From Ardenticatenales bacterium (GTDB lineage: Bacteria > Chloroflexota > Anaerolineae > Promineifilales > Promineifilaceae): 64,000 nucleotides of DNA. Below are positions 55,180-63,888 of the stretch, in pieces; positions within the stretch are counted from its first letter, which is position 1, and every line of letters begins with the position of its first letter. The stretch is from contig JACKBM010000026.1 in NCBI GenBank assembly GCA_020634575.1, positions 12,546 to 76,545 on the forward strand, read 5' to 3'. The notes beneath the pieces are model-generated. The model saw only the letters and a list, made by a program, of their open reading frames with translations. It was not told where the DNA came from and did no database searches. A program made the translations under genes and the position numbers.

Positions 55180-57279
55180 ATGACTCTGCAGGCATTAACC
55201 GGGCAACTCTACATTCTCAACGGCGCCAGCCAGGATTCGGCCGAGATCCCGGGGGTAACCGCGCATCCCTCACCAGGCTCAGCGAATCGGAGCCGGGCTC
55301 AGGACAAACTGTTCATCCACCTCTCCCTCAGCGGGCAGCCGGATGAGACGGAATTGCTGGCGCAGGACCTGGTTGAGGCAATCAGCGGCCGGTTCTATCA
55401 GTCAGCCGGCAGCGTCACCTCGGCCCTGCGCAAGGCAATGTTGGACGCCAATCAGCTGTTATTTCAGTACAACATGGCGAATAGTAGCGAGCCGCGCCAT
55501 GGCGCCCTCGCACTGGCGGTACAGCGCGATTATGATCTGTACATGGTCCAAACCGGCGAAGCGCTGGCATTGATCGGTCGCAATTTCGGCGTCGAAAAAC
55601 TACCACCGGTAAAGCTAGACCACATCACGCCGTTGGGCCGTTCCGCCGGCATCGATATTCGCTTTTTCCACAACATGTTGGAGCCGGGCGACAAACTGCT
55701 CATGGCAGACCCGCGCCTGGGCCACCTTTCCAGTGATATTTTTGAATCAGCTCTGGTGGATCTGGAGATGGAACCGGGGTTGGCCCGGCTGGCGGAATTG
55801 GTGGGGCCGGGAACCGGCCGGTTACTCCTCATCGAATTTAGCGATGATCCCCTGGATGATATGCCAGAAACCGGTGGCCGGGCGCGCATCGCGGAGCGGC
55901 CGCGAAATCGCCCCATCGGCGCCGCCCGACCCAATATCAACGTCGAACAGACCGCCCGCCGCGCTACCGCCGAAACGGCCCGTGGTCTATCCCGGCTGAC
56001 CGGCGGCTTTGCCAGCCTGCTGGCGCGCTTCCGGCCCGCCGAACCCAATGAATTTGATGATCGCAAGGCGCCCATCGCCCTGCCCACCCTCCTGGCTTTA
56101 CTCATCCCGATCATCGTCGCTGCCGTCGTGACTGGCGTCTATCTGCAGCGCAACATCGAGCAGCAGCTCAGTGAACGGCAGCAAGCGATGAACGAACTGA
56201 TCGCCCTGGCCGATGCCACCGATGAGCCGGCCATTGCCCGCCAATATTACCAGGAGGTCATCCGCCTGGCTGATGAAGCGGAGACCATCCGTCGTGGTGA
56301 TGGCGACGTCCTGCGCCTGCGCCTGGCGGCAACCGCCGGGTTGGACCGCATCGAAGGGGTCCAGCGGCTCAACACCCGCACCATTTTTACCCATGTCTCT
56401 GAAGCTGATCTACAGTCGGTCATCTTCCGCGAAGGGCTTAATGGGGGCATCTTTGCGCTGGACGCCGTGCAAAACATCGTCTACTACTATCCAACGGACG
56501 AATCCTACGCCAGCATGACCGCCACCGACCCGGAGGTCATCTTCTTTGGCGGCGAGAGCATCGCCGGTGCCACCGCCAGTACCATGCTGGACCTGCTTTG
56601 GCGACCGGGTGGCGCCAACAGCACCCAATCCTCGCTGGCGGTACTGGACCTGAACACAAACCGGGCGCTGGGCGCGGTACTGACCTATGTTCCCTCGCCC
56701 CCGCTGAAAAATTACATTGCCCTGGGGCTCTCCAGTGATTGGGGCCGGCCGGTTGCCATGACCTCGTACAGCGAACGGCTCTACATCCTCGACCAGAGTG
56801 CTAACGTGGTCTGGCGCTATTATCCTGAGGGCGAAAGCTACGTCATGCAGGATGATGACCGGACAGTGGATTTCCTGAACGCGGTCGATCTCACCCAGGC
56901 AGTCGACCTGGACATCTATGATCAGGATGCCAACATCATCCTGGTCCACAATGACGGCCGGATTCAATACTTTGACTCGCGAACCGGCCGGGTCCTCTGG
57001 GACGAAACTAGCCTGGGCCTGGCCGAACCGCTTGTGGCCCCGGCGGCCGTCAAGGTCGTCGGCACCGGCCTCAACGCATCCATTTTTGTGCTGGATCCAG
57101 GCAGTGGCCGCATCGTCCAGCTCAGCCGGGCCGGCACAGTTCTGGCCCAGTTCCGCGCCACAGATGCCAACGGGCTAGAGCTGTTCGGCAGCGCCGCAGA
57201 CTTTGCCGTCGTGGAAAATCCATTGCGCATTGTGACTGTCGCGGGCCAATCACTTTATCTCACCTCATTCGGAAACTAG
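55180..57279 (+). CDS. Membrane protein with degenerate PP2C-like domain and extracellular propeller-like region
   Basis: 699 residues. Residues 1-230 look like a PP2C phosphatase fold (SALRKAMLDANQLLF, GALALAVQRDYDLYMVQTGEALAL, LEPGDKLLMADPRLG), but the metal-binding Asp-Gly motifs are missing, so it is probably inactive. One membrane helix (about 305-325) follows. The exterior 370 residues consist of beta-rich blades (for example DLYDQDANIILVHNDG-type) like a propeller. This layout, with cytoplasmic pseudophosphatase and external sensing propeller, suggests a receptor. The ATG at 55180 is chosen over the upstream TTG. It precedes the SPFH pair. Confidence 0.7.
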   Translation: MTLQALTGQLYILNGASQDSAEIPGVTAHPSPGSANRSRAQDKLFIHLSLSGQPDETELLAQDLVEAISGRFYQSAGSVTSALRKAMLDANQLLFQYNMANSSEPRHGALALAVQRDYDLYMVQTGEALALIGRNFGVEKLPPVKLDHITPLGRSAGIDIRFFHNMLEPGDKLLMADPRLGHLSSDIFESALVDLEMEPGLARLAELVGPGTGRLLLIEFSDDPLDDMPETGGRARIAERPRNRPIGAARPNINVEQTARRATAETARGLSRLTGGFASLLARFRPAEPNEFDDRKAPIALPTLLALLIPIIVAAVVTGVYLQRNIEQQLSERQQAMNELIALADATDEPAIARQYYQEVIRLADEAETIRRGDGDVLRLRLAATAGLDRIEGVQRLNTRTIFTHVSEADLQSVIFREGLNGGIFALDAVQNIVYYYPTDESYASMTATDPEVIFFGGESIAGATASTMLDLLWRPGGANSTQSSLAVLDLNTNRALGAVLTYVPSPPLKNYIALGLSSDWGRPVAMTSYSERLYILDQSANVVWRYYPEGESYVMQDDDRTVDFLNAVDLTQAVDLDIYDQDANIILVHNDGRIQYFDSRTGRVLWDETSLGLAEPLVAPAAVKVVGTGLNASIFVLDPGSGRIVQLSRAGTVLAQFRATDANGLELFGSAADFAVVENPLRIVTVAGQSLYLTSFGN

Positions 57280-57430
57280 GGAAATGCCCGCTTCCGCAAC
57301 TTCTCATGTCAAAATGTCGTAGAAAAGGTTGTTCAGATCGATTTGTGATCGCTTTGCCAACTATCATCTGATTTATCATGGGAATGGGGTCCTATTAAGG
57401 GCCACATTCAAGACAAAAGCGGCTGTCTTG

Positions 57431-57439
57431 TGCTAGAAT
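57431..57439 (+). promoter_or_regulatory. Extended -10 promoter (TGCTAGAAT)
   Basis: TG-C-TAGAAT with AAGACA 18 bases upstream (57410). It is 64 bases before the start of the small helical protein gene and likely drives that gene and the SPFH gene. The rest of the 223-base gap shows nothing else. Confidence 0.5.
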
Positions 57440-57502
57440 GAACCTGGTTTTATTACCTGTTTCGGGTTGCGCAGGATCGATCCATTGTTGAAGGAGAACA
57501 AT

Positions 57503-58057
57503 ATGAGTGAAAAAGGGTCATCTTCTGTTGGAGATATGTTTGAAAAAATAACCGATGAACAAACGTTCCTCGGCAAAATCGCCAGCAAGATCCCCGGTTT
57601 TAGTGGTTACCGTGAACGGGAGCAGCGGCGCGATGCTGATCAGCTGATGCGCAACGCCATTGCCCGTGACATTGACGACCTGCGCCTTTCCCTGGGCAAT
57701 ATCCAACTGGATCTCAATCGGGACATCATGAAATCGATTGAGCATGCGGACAGCCTGGGAACGGTCGACACTCGTTTGATGGGTCTGGCCAAGAAGTTGC
57801 GCGCCGCGCCCGTTGGCTATGCCGGCCTCTTTGATCCGATTAAGATCAAGGAAGAAGAGCTGGCAGAGATCTACAATTTTGACAACAGCATGCTGAACTA
57901 TGTGAGTGCCGCAGCCAAACAGTTAAGCGCCCTGGAAGCCGCCGTCGCCGAAGATGGTGACATTGCCGGTTCGATTCGGGCGCTGGATCTGACCCTGCGC
58001 GATGCCAATGAGACGTTCAACCAGCGCCAGGACCTGCTCTCCGGCACCGCTGGCTAA
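57503..58057 (+). CDS. Small helical partner of the SPFH protein
   Basis: 184 residues, almost all helical with heptad-like stretches (DIDDLRLSLGNIQLDLNRDIMKSI) and no membrane helix or signal. ATG 57503 is preceded by GAAGGAGAA. No named family recognised. It sits 45 bases upstream of an SPFH gene, where related operons carry helical coiled proteins (PspA-like or YdjG/H-type). I infer a membrane-stress or scaffold partner, with no direct evidence. Confidence 0.6.
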   Translation: MSEKGSSSVGDMFEKITDEQTFLGKIASKIPGFSGYREREQRRDADQLMRNAIARDIDDLRLSLGNIQLDLNRDIMKSIEHADSLGTVDTRLMGLAKKLRAAPVGYAGLFDPIKIKEEELAEIYNFDNSMLNYVSAAAKQLSALEAAVAEDGDIAGSIRALDLTLRDANETFNQRQDLLSGTAG

Positions 58058-58102
58058 ATCAGGCCCCGTCTGCCGGGCTTCTGAATAAGGAGTTATTGAA
58101 TT

Positions 58103-59212
58103 ATGGCGAAAGTATTTGACCGAGTAGCAATTGACTCGTGGCTGCGCGATGAAGTGGTCCAGAAGTTCCCCCGGGGCGGCCTGGGTGACATTCGGCTGGG
58201 CTCGCCTGTCATCGTCAACCCCGGTGAAGTGGCCATCTTTGTCCGCCAGGGCAAGTCAATGGGCACCTTCGAGCAGGGCACCCATGTTCTGACCACCGCC
58301 AACGTGCCGTGGCTAACTGACTTTGTCGAAGACAAACTGTTTGGCGGCAAGAACGTCTTCACCGCTGACATCTATTTCATCAAGATCACCCCATTCAGCG
58401 TGCCGTGGGGCACCCAGAATCCGATGATAGTCCGTCACTCCGGCCTACCGCCGGGGGGCAGCGCCATCGTCGGCAACGGCACCTTCCGCTTCCGGGTGAA
58501 AGATCCGTGGCAATTCCTGCTGAGCATCAACGGCTTCAAGGACAGCGTCCGTCTCAAGGAAGTGGCTGACTACATCAAGCCGGAAGTGACTCAGCGCATG
58601 ACCAGCAACATGACCAAGCTGGTTTACGATCTGCGTAACAACGACCCGACGTTTGACCCCTTCTCCTTCCCGGCCTACACGACCAAAATCAACAGCCTGT
58701 TGATGGGTATCCTCCAGCCAGAATTTGACGCCGAAGGGCTCGAGCTGGCTGACATGAACATCAACCTGATGCTGCATGAAGACAATATTGAGCTGATTAC
58801 AAAAGCCGGTATTGTCGAGCTCTCCTCCGGCTATGTGGCCAAGCAGCAGGCGGACGCCTTCCGCGATGCGGCCCAGAATGAGTCCGGTGGCGGCGGTCTG
58901 GCCGAGATCGGCATGGGTATGATGGGGATGTCCGCAGCGCAGCAGCAGATGATGATGCAGCAGCAAATGATGCAACAGCAGATGCAGCAGCAACAGCAGG
59001 CGGCCGCCTCTGGCCAGCAGGCTCCCGCTGGTAACGGTGGCAACGGCGGTGCCATGCCGGACGTCATGACCCCGGCGCAGGCCGCGGCCATCGTCCAGGT
59101 CGGCGAAGCAGATATCGTGGCGGCCATCGAGGCCGGCGACCTGAAGGCGCGCAAGATCGGCAGCGCCTACCGGATCACCAAAGCCAGCCTGGAAGAGTTC
59201 CTGAACGGCTAA
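58103..59212 (+). CDS. SPFH protein (YdjI-like) with C-terminal excisionase-type helix-turn-helix
   Basis: 369 residues. An SPFH/flotillin-like domain (about 1-260) opens with FPRGGLGDIRLGSPVIV and includes EVAIFVRQGK. A Gln/Met-rich low-complexity segment (about 277-305) follows, then a Gly/Ala linker and a last domain (about 318-369) of MTPAQAAAIVQVGEADIVAA, then YRITKASLEEFL. That final domain is a MerR/excisionase-like helix-turn-helix. B. subtilis YdjI ends in a zinc ribbon instead. The fusion may link a membrane scaffold to DNA or to a protein with a matching groove. The terminator at 59238 ends the unit. Confidence 0.78.
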   Translation: MAKVFDRVAIDSWLRDEVVQKFPRGGLGDIRLGSPVIVNPGEVAIFVRQGKSMGTFEQGTHVLTTANVPWLTDFVEDKLFGGKNVFTADIYFIKITPFSVPWGTQNPMIVRHSGLPPGGSAIVGNGTFRFRVKDPWQFLLSINGFKDSVRLKEVADYIKPEVTQRMTSNMTKLVYDLRNNDPTFDPFSFPAYTTKINSLLMGILQPEFDAEGLELADMNINLMLHEDNIELITKAGIVELSSGYVAKQQADAFRDAAQNESGGGGLAEIGMGMMGMSAAQQQMMMQQQMMQQQMQQQQQAAASGQQAPAGNGGNGGAMPDVMTPAQAAAIVQVGEADIVAAIEAGDLKARKIGSAYRITKASLEEFLNG

Positions 59213-59237
59213 CCGTCGATCCCTTCTGCAGTATGTT

Positions 59238-59273
59238 ACAGGGCGGCAAACTGATGTTTGCCGCCCTGTTTTT
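59238..59273 (+). terminator. Rho-independent terminator
   Basis: Perfect 13-base stem ACAGGGCGGCAAA (59238-59250) / TTTGCCGCCCTGT (59257-59269), a 6-base loop, then five T. Ends the SPFH transcript. Confidence 0.93.
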
Positions 59274-59288
59274 CTGTAAAGATGGAGG

Positions 59289-59329
59289 GAGGGGTTGGCA
59301 GGGACCCGTCGGGTTCGGGGCAACCCCTC
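59289..59329. repeat. ACCCGTCGGGT palindrome, single unit (cluster C)
   Basis: One ACCCGTCGGGT (59304-59314) flanked by GAGGGGTTG (59289-59297) and its exact complement CAACCCCTC (59321-59329). It is the shortest form of the intergenic element seen at 27941, 54992 and 62620. Confidence 0.8.
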
Positions 59330-59368
59330 GCCGCGTAACTTTTACCAGACTGCACCGTTAGCCCTGGT

Positions 59369-60625
59369 ATGAGACGATTCCTATTCCTTTTGCTTACCCT
59401 GTTCAGCGCCTACCATCTGGCCGGCTGTACCAGCGCCGCATCGGAAAACATTCCTACCCCGACGGCCGCCACCACTCTCCCACCGCCCACAGCCGAACCC
59501 ACGGCGCTGTCGACAAGCACCCTGCCCCCAACCAACACGGCTGTAGCCCCAACCGAAACGCCTACGCCAGCCCCCATCTTCGAGATGGTTGATAATTGCA
59601 CGTTATTACAGCCGCCTTTGTTGACTCTACCAGTATCAGATGGCATCCGCTTCGTCGATCCGCTATCGCTGGCAGAGTGCCAGATGGTATTTCTTGGCAA
59701 TGGGCGCTTCGATTTCGCCAATTTATGGCATGACAACCAGGTTTACGGGGTTTTGTACGAATCTGCGGACACCATCGGTCTGGTCCAGCTCGGCGTTGAT
59801 GGGAGCCATACTGAGCTGCTCAGCTTCGCGGGCAACTTCCACACTGGTAACATCCTCATCTCACCTGGCGGCGAATCGCTCGCCTGGGCCGCCGGCGGGG
59901 GGCGGGATGACAGGTTTGTCGCCTCGCTCTGGCTGGCCACTACCGCTGGCGATGACCCGCATGTTGTCTATGAAGTTGAGACAGCCCTGACAGAGCTGAT
60001 GCTACAGATCATCTATCCGATTGGTTTTGACACATCCGGCCGGATCCTCTTCAGCCTGGAGCCCAATGGCCGTGGCGGCGGCTGGATCTACAGCGGCGAA
60101 TACAGCAACCTCTACCGGCTGGATCCCGCCAGCGGCGCCGTCGAAGAGCTGTTTAGTTGCACGGAGGCGACGGGGCCGTTCTGCATCAACGATTTTACGG
60201 CTGATTTTGCCCAGCTCGCCTACACCAACGTGAGTCAGCAAGCCATCGTCATCTACGACCTGGTCCAGCAGACCACCCAGCAAACGGTCGTCGTCGACAG
60301 TCACAGCTTCATTGGCCGCCCCTACTTCGGTCCAAATGATGAACTGGCTTTTATGGCCGTCGATGTCGCCCAGGAAGGGTCGCAACTGGAGCCGAAAAAC
60401 GGCCAGCTCGGGCTGCTGGCGCCGCCTTATGACGGCCCAGTCCAATGGTTGACGACGGAGCGCATCAATGAGTTTCACGGCTGGTTGGATGGCGACAATC
60501 TGCTTTACAGTGAATTGTTGACGGTGCCGGATATTGTGCTGCTGGTCATCAATCGGGATGGTGAAATACGCAATGAGTTCCGGCCGGAGACAAGCAGCGT
60601 CCGCCTGCTGCCAGCCGCGCCCTGA
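59369..60625 (+). CDS. Lipoprotein with beta-propeller-like domain
   Basis: 418 residues. Lipoprotein signal with lipobox LAGC (Cys20) and a Thr/Pro-rich linker (about 25-70), then a body of repeated beta strands (SLAECQMVFLGNGRFDFAN, ISPGGESLAWA, LFSLEPNGRGGGWIY) that looks like a TolB/WD-like propeller. It probably sits on the outside of the membrane; role unknown. The reading direction is away from the SPFH gene and its end is 1 base before the convergent methylase gene. Confidence 0.75.
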   Translation: MRRFLFLLLTLFSAYHLAGCTSAASENIPTPTAATTLPPPTAEPTALSTSTLPPTNTAVAPTETPTPAPIFEMVDNCTLLQPPLLTLPVSDGIRFVDPLSLAECQMVFLGNGRFDFANLWHDNQVYGVLYESADTIGLVQLGVDGSHTELLSFAGNFHTGNILISPGGESLAWAAGGGRDDRFVASLWLATTAGDDPHVVYEVETALTELMLQIIYPIGFDTSGRILFSLEPNGRGGGWIYSGEYSNLYRLDPASGAVEELFSCTEATGPFCINDFTADFAQLAYTNVSQQAIVIYDLVQQTTQQTVVVDSHSFIGRPYFGPNDELAFMAVDVAQEGSQLEPKNGQLGLLAPPYDGPVQWLTTERINEFHGWLDGDNLLYSELLTVPDIVLLVINRDGEIRNEFRPETSSVRLLPAAP

Positions 60626-60626
60626 T

Positions 60627-62600
60627 TTAGCCAGAGGACAGCAACGCCTGCCAGGCTGCGGGTAAGTCCGTCTCATCAGCAGCATCACTCAGCGACCAGC
60701 CCAGCATACGGGCACAGGTGGCGGTGAACTGTTCGCTGTCGGCGTGGGCTGGCCAACCCGGTCGTTGCCATTCTCGGTTCACGGCCGGCGCCAGCACCAG
60801 GATAGCGTCATGGGTCAGGGCATTAAGGCCATTGATATGGACCGAGGCCGGGCTCTCTGAGTGAACCACATAGTAATTCACCAGCTGAAAACGTGCCTGC
60901 CGTAAAGCGCCGGCAAGCGCTGCCCAGGCGGTTGCCTTGCCATGATGAAATGTAAAAATGAGGCGCCCCGAATCCGGCCGCAAGACGCGCTGGCACTCGC
61001 TGAAAATTCCGCCCAGCACCGCCAGGTAATCGTAGGCCGCACCAGCCACCGGCTCCCGCGGATCGATTGCGGCTGCATCCAATTCATATTGCCAATCCGC
61101 CGCCTCCGGCAGCAATTGCTGCAACCAGACGCGAAAGAAGTTGGCCAGATCGCCATATTGGACACTGTCAAAATAGGGTGGATCGGTAATTACGTAATCG
61201 ATGCTGTCAGCCGGCAGCGGCAGGTCGACGGCGGAGCCATGATGCAGCAGGAAGCGGCGCTGACCCTGGGCCAGTTCGGCGGCTGTGAGCACTGCCATCC
61301 CACCGTCTTTTTCGCCGGGCAAAGGCACCTGTTGGCTGCCGCGACCGGCCGGTACCCGCTCCGCCGGCGCCGCCGCCCATTGCCGGGCGCGGCGAATGCG
61401 ATCATGAAACAACTGCCCGAGCGTCCCCGATGCTTTGCGACCGGCCGGTTCAAATAATGGGTTATTCTCCACTACCGTATAGGGAAAGCCATACGCATGG
61501 TGGGCAAAGACGTGGCGAATGGCGCCGGGGCGCTGGGCATTGCCGCCCTTGTAGCCGCAGAGCAGCGAGTTAAATTCCAGCGATGTGGAAATGAGCAGGC
61601 CCAGATTGAGCCTGATTTCGGGCGGGAACTCGGCCAGCAGACGCCGGCTCTCCCAGAGGTAAAGCTGCTGGCGCGGGCTAAACAAATCCCGGTAATTGTC
61701 GATGCCACGATAATGCAGGTCACGCGATTTGGGGCCGGGCGGGATGACAAACGCCGCGTCTTGCCAGGTGCGCGAGACGGCCAGTTGCGCCGCGGCCAGC
61801 CGCATCTGGTCGTCGGGCGAGACCGGCCGGTACTCCACGCCCGCCTCCGGACAGACCGCCACCGTCACCAGCGGCACCAGCTGCTCACGATAAGGCAGAT
61901 TCGGGGGCACCTGAAACTTCTCGCCGCAGCTGGCGCAGTGACGGCTGCGTTTGTCGATCAGGCGGACACCGGCCGGCAAATCAATAAAAGCGCCCTGCCA
62001 GCGGTCGCCCTGCCAGACGCCCAGCCGCTCCGGATCGACCCGCACTTCATCGTGAGGACGCAGGTCCAGAGAATCCAGTTGGATGGCGGGGCCGCAGGCA
62101 CAGGCTCGCCGCACCCCATACAGCATAAAACGCAGCGGCACCATGTACCCGGCCAGGGTCTCCACGGCAAAATAGGCGCCGAGGGAGCGCCACAAGCCAT
62201 CTGTCAGCTGCTGGTAGGCCGCCTCCAGTTGCGCCAACGGGACCTGCGTCAGCGTTGCTCGCGCTTGCAGGACCGGGATGGGGTCGATGTCCGCCCCCAC
62301 CACGTTAGCACCCAACCGGATCGCCTCATGGAGGGTGGTGCCGCCGCCCAGCATCGGGTCGAGAATGATCTTGCCCTGGAGACCGGCCGGGGCCAGAAAA
62401 TCCCGCAGCGCTTCGTCTTCGACTAAGCCTTTTAAAATGAGTCGAAAAGTCGTGCCGCAGCGGCGTGCCCACCATTTGTGCAGGTAGCTATTCGGCCGGT
62501 AATGGTGTTTGTTAAACACCTCCCGCCGCGCCAGGTCATTGGCCAGCTCCACGGGAAAGTCAGCGTCGATTGGGAGGTTGGGTTGTTGCGGGGCGCTCAT
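60627..62600 (-). CDS. DNA methylase with zinc-ribbon insert (DUF1156-like)
   Basis: 657 residues. The N-terminal YLHKWWARR is typical of DUF1156. The methylase motifs are DPMLGGGTTLHEAIRLG with ADIDP (SAM pocket, motif I) and TDPPYFDS (motif IV, N6-adenine or N4-cytosine class). A Cys cluster (ACACGPA, then CASCGEKF) forms a zinc-ribbon-like insertion. No restriction enzyme or helicase lies next to it, so it looks like an orphan methylase; DUF1156 enzymes elsewhere belong to defence islands. The recognition site is unknown. It is divergent from the thiamine-enzyme operon, with a repeat cluster between. Confidence 0.82.
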   Translation of the reverse strand: MSAPQQPNLPIDADFPVELANDLARREVFNKHHYRPNSYLHKWWARRCGTTFRLILKGLVEDEALRDFLAPAGLQGKIILDPMLGGGTTLHEAIRLGANVVGADIDPIPVLQARATLTQVPLAQLEAAYQQLTDGLWRSLGAYFAVETLAGYMVPLRFMLYGVRRACACGPAIQLDSLDLRPHDEVRVDPERLGVWQGDRWQGAFIDLPAGVRLIDKRSRHCASCGEKFQVPPNLPYREQLVPLVTVAVCPEAGVEYRPVSPDDQMRLAAAQLAVSRTWQDAAFVIPPGPKSRDLHYRGIDNYRDLFSPRQQLYLWESRRLLAEFPPEIRLNLGLLISTSLEFNSLLCGYKGGNAQRPGAIRHVFAHHAYGFPYTVVENNPLFEPAGRKASGTLGQLFHDRIRRARQWAAAPAERVPAGRGSQQVPLPGEKDGGMAVLTAAELAQGQRRFLLHHGSAVDLPLPADSIDYVITDPPYFDSVQYGDLANFFRVWLQQLLPEAADWQYELDAAAIDPREPVAGAAYDYLAVLGGIFSECQRVLRPDSGRLIFTFHHGKATAWAALAGALRQARFQLVNYYVVHSESPASVHINGLNALTHDAILVLAPAVNREWQRPGWPAHADSEQFTATCARMLGWSLSDAADETDLPAAWQALLSSG

Positions 62601-62619
62601 CAGCAGCGGTTGTATCCCA

Positions 62620-62679
62620 ACCCGACGGGTCCGGCAACCCGACGGGTTAGCGGACCCGACGGGTTGGCTAACCCCTCAG
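62620..62679. repeat. ACCCGACGGGT palindrome cluster D
   Basis: Three copies at a 17-base period (62620, 62637, 62654), followed by AACCCCTC (62670). It lies between the divergent methylase and thiamine-enzyme genes, just before the promoter at 62691. Confidence 0.85.
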
Positions 62680-62690
62680 CGCAGCGCGCG

Positions 62691-62719
62691 TTGCCGTCGC
62701 CCGCCCGCTTGGCTACAAT
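62691..62719 (+). promoter_or_regulatory. Sigma-70 promoter of the thiamine-enzyme operon
   Basis: TTGCCG (62691-62696) and TACAAT (62714-62719) at 17 bases. Transcription would start near 62726, about 57 bases before the first gene. Confidence 0.6.
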
Positions 62720-62782
62720 GGCGCCCATCCCAATTGAATTCGCTGTTCCGCCCCAGCGGACGCTCGTTAACAGGAGCTGCCT

Positions 62783-63292
62783 ATGACCGTCTCCCTCGAT
62801 AACTCCAAAGCCGTCTACCAGGGCATCAAAGACGCCGGCATCAAATATGTCTCGGCGCTGCCGGAAACCTGGTTGGTCTACCTGCTGCAAATGGCTGAGG
62901 ACGACCCTCACATGAACCTTGTCGAAGTCGCCAAGGAAGAGGAGGCGATTGGCATCGCCGCCGGCGCCTATTTTGCCGGCGAACCCAACCTCCTGTTGAT
63001 GCAAAATCATGGCTTCCTCGCCGCCATCAACGGCATCGTCTCCCTGGCCCAACTGTATAGCATTCCCCTCTGCATGTTGATCGCCCTGCGCGGCCATATG
63101 GGCGAACCCTATCCCTGGCACACGCGCGGCGGCATCGTCACTGAGCCGGTCCTGCGTGCCCTGGGCATCCCCTATGCCTACGCCGACGACCCCGCCAAAG
63201 TGGGCAAGCAGATCCGCGAAGCCCACACCCTCTCCCTGAGTTCGCTGGGGCCGACCGCCCTGCTGCTCACCCGGGACCTGATGGAGGATTAG
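62783..63292 (+). CDS. Thiamine-diphosphate decarboxylase, Pyr-domain subunit
   Basis: 169 residues, the N-terminal (Pyr) half of a thiamine-diphosphate enzyme. The catalytic Glu lies in VAKEEEAIGIAAG, and the order of secondary structure follows sulfopyruvate decarboxylase ComD. It begins after GGAG and ends one base before the partner subunit. In the ComDE arrangement the pair decarboxylates sulfopyruvate or phosphonopyruvate; here the substrate is inferred only from family. The next gene supplies the cofactor-binding half. Confidence 0.85.
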   Translation: MTVSLDNSKAVYQGIKDAGIKYVSALPETWLVYLLQMAEDDPHMNLVEVAKEEEAIGIAAGAYFAGEPNLLLMQNHGFLAAINGIVSLAQLYSIPLCMLIALRGHMGEPYPWHTRGGIVTEPVLRALGIPYAYADDPAKVGKQIREAHTLSLSSLGPTALLLTRDLMED

Positions 63293-63293
63293 G

Positions 63294-63878
63294 ATGAATC
63301 GCGCCAAAAGTATCGCCGCCATTTACCCGGAGCTGGAGGACAAACTGGTCGTCACCATCATGGGCGCCTGTGCCCAGGAGCTATACGACTGCGGTCACCG
63401 GGAAAACTTCTTTTATCTGCAACATGCGATGGGGCTTGCCTCATCCATAGGGCTGGGGCTGGCCATGAACCGGCCGGAAGAAAAAGTCGTCGTCCTGGAT
63501 GGGGACGGCTCCGTGCTGATGAATCTCGGCACCCTGGCCACCATGGCCCGCTACCGCCCCCGTAACCTGGTCCACATCATCTTCGACAATGGCAGCCTCC
63601 TCTCCACGGGCGGCTTCCCCACCCACACCAGCGAAGGGCCAACCGACCTGGCGGCCATCGCCCGCGGCGCCGGCTGCCCCCATGTGGCCGAAGCGTCAAC
63701 CCCCTTTGAATTCATGGAAGCGGTTGGCGATGCCTTCGACCGGGATGACCTGAGCGTCATCGTCGCCAAAGTCGATGCCGTTGGACCAGACCATTTTGGC
63801 ATGGATTTTCAACTGCCCGAAAATGCCGTCCGTTTCACCAAATACATTCGCGAGAAAAAAGGGGCCAGCGCCCAATAG
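63294..63878 (+). CDS. Thiamine-diphosphate decarboxylase, cofactor-binding subunit
   Basis: 194 residues, PP domain. The cofactor motif GDGSVLMNLG, followed about 28 residues later by DNGS, binds Mg and the diphosphate. Matches ComE-type (sulfopyruvate) or phosphonopyruvate decarboxylase beta subunits. It directly follows the Pyr-domain gene, so an alpha-beta complex is expected. The next gene starts 10 bases later with its ribosome-binding site TAGGAGA, so it belongs to the operon. Confidence 0.87.
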   Translation: MNRAKSIAAIYPELEDKLVVTIMGACAQELYDCGHRENFFYLQHAMGLASSIGLGLAMNRPEEKVVVLDGDGSVLMNLGTLATMARYRPRNLVHIIFDNGSLLSTGGFPTHTSEGPTDLAAIARGAGCPHVAEASTPFEFMEAVGDAFDRDDLSVIVAKVDAVGPDHFGMDFQLPENAVRFTKYIREKKGASAQ

Positions 63879-63888
63879 GAGAAAATTA

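Noticed and set aside
58103..59212. Prophage origin suggested by the virion-core-like name of SPFH relatives
   Set aside because: No phage genes, attachment sites or integrase are near; the family is cellular.
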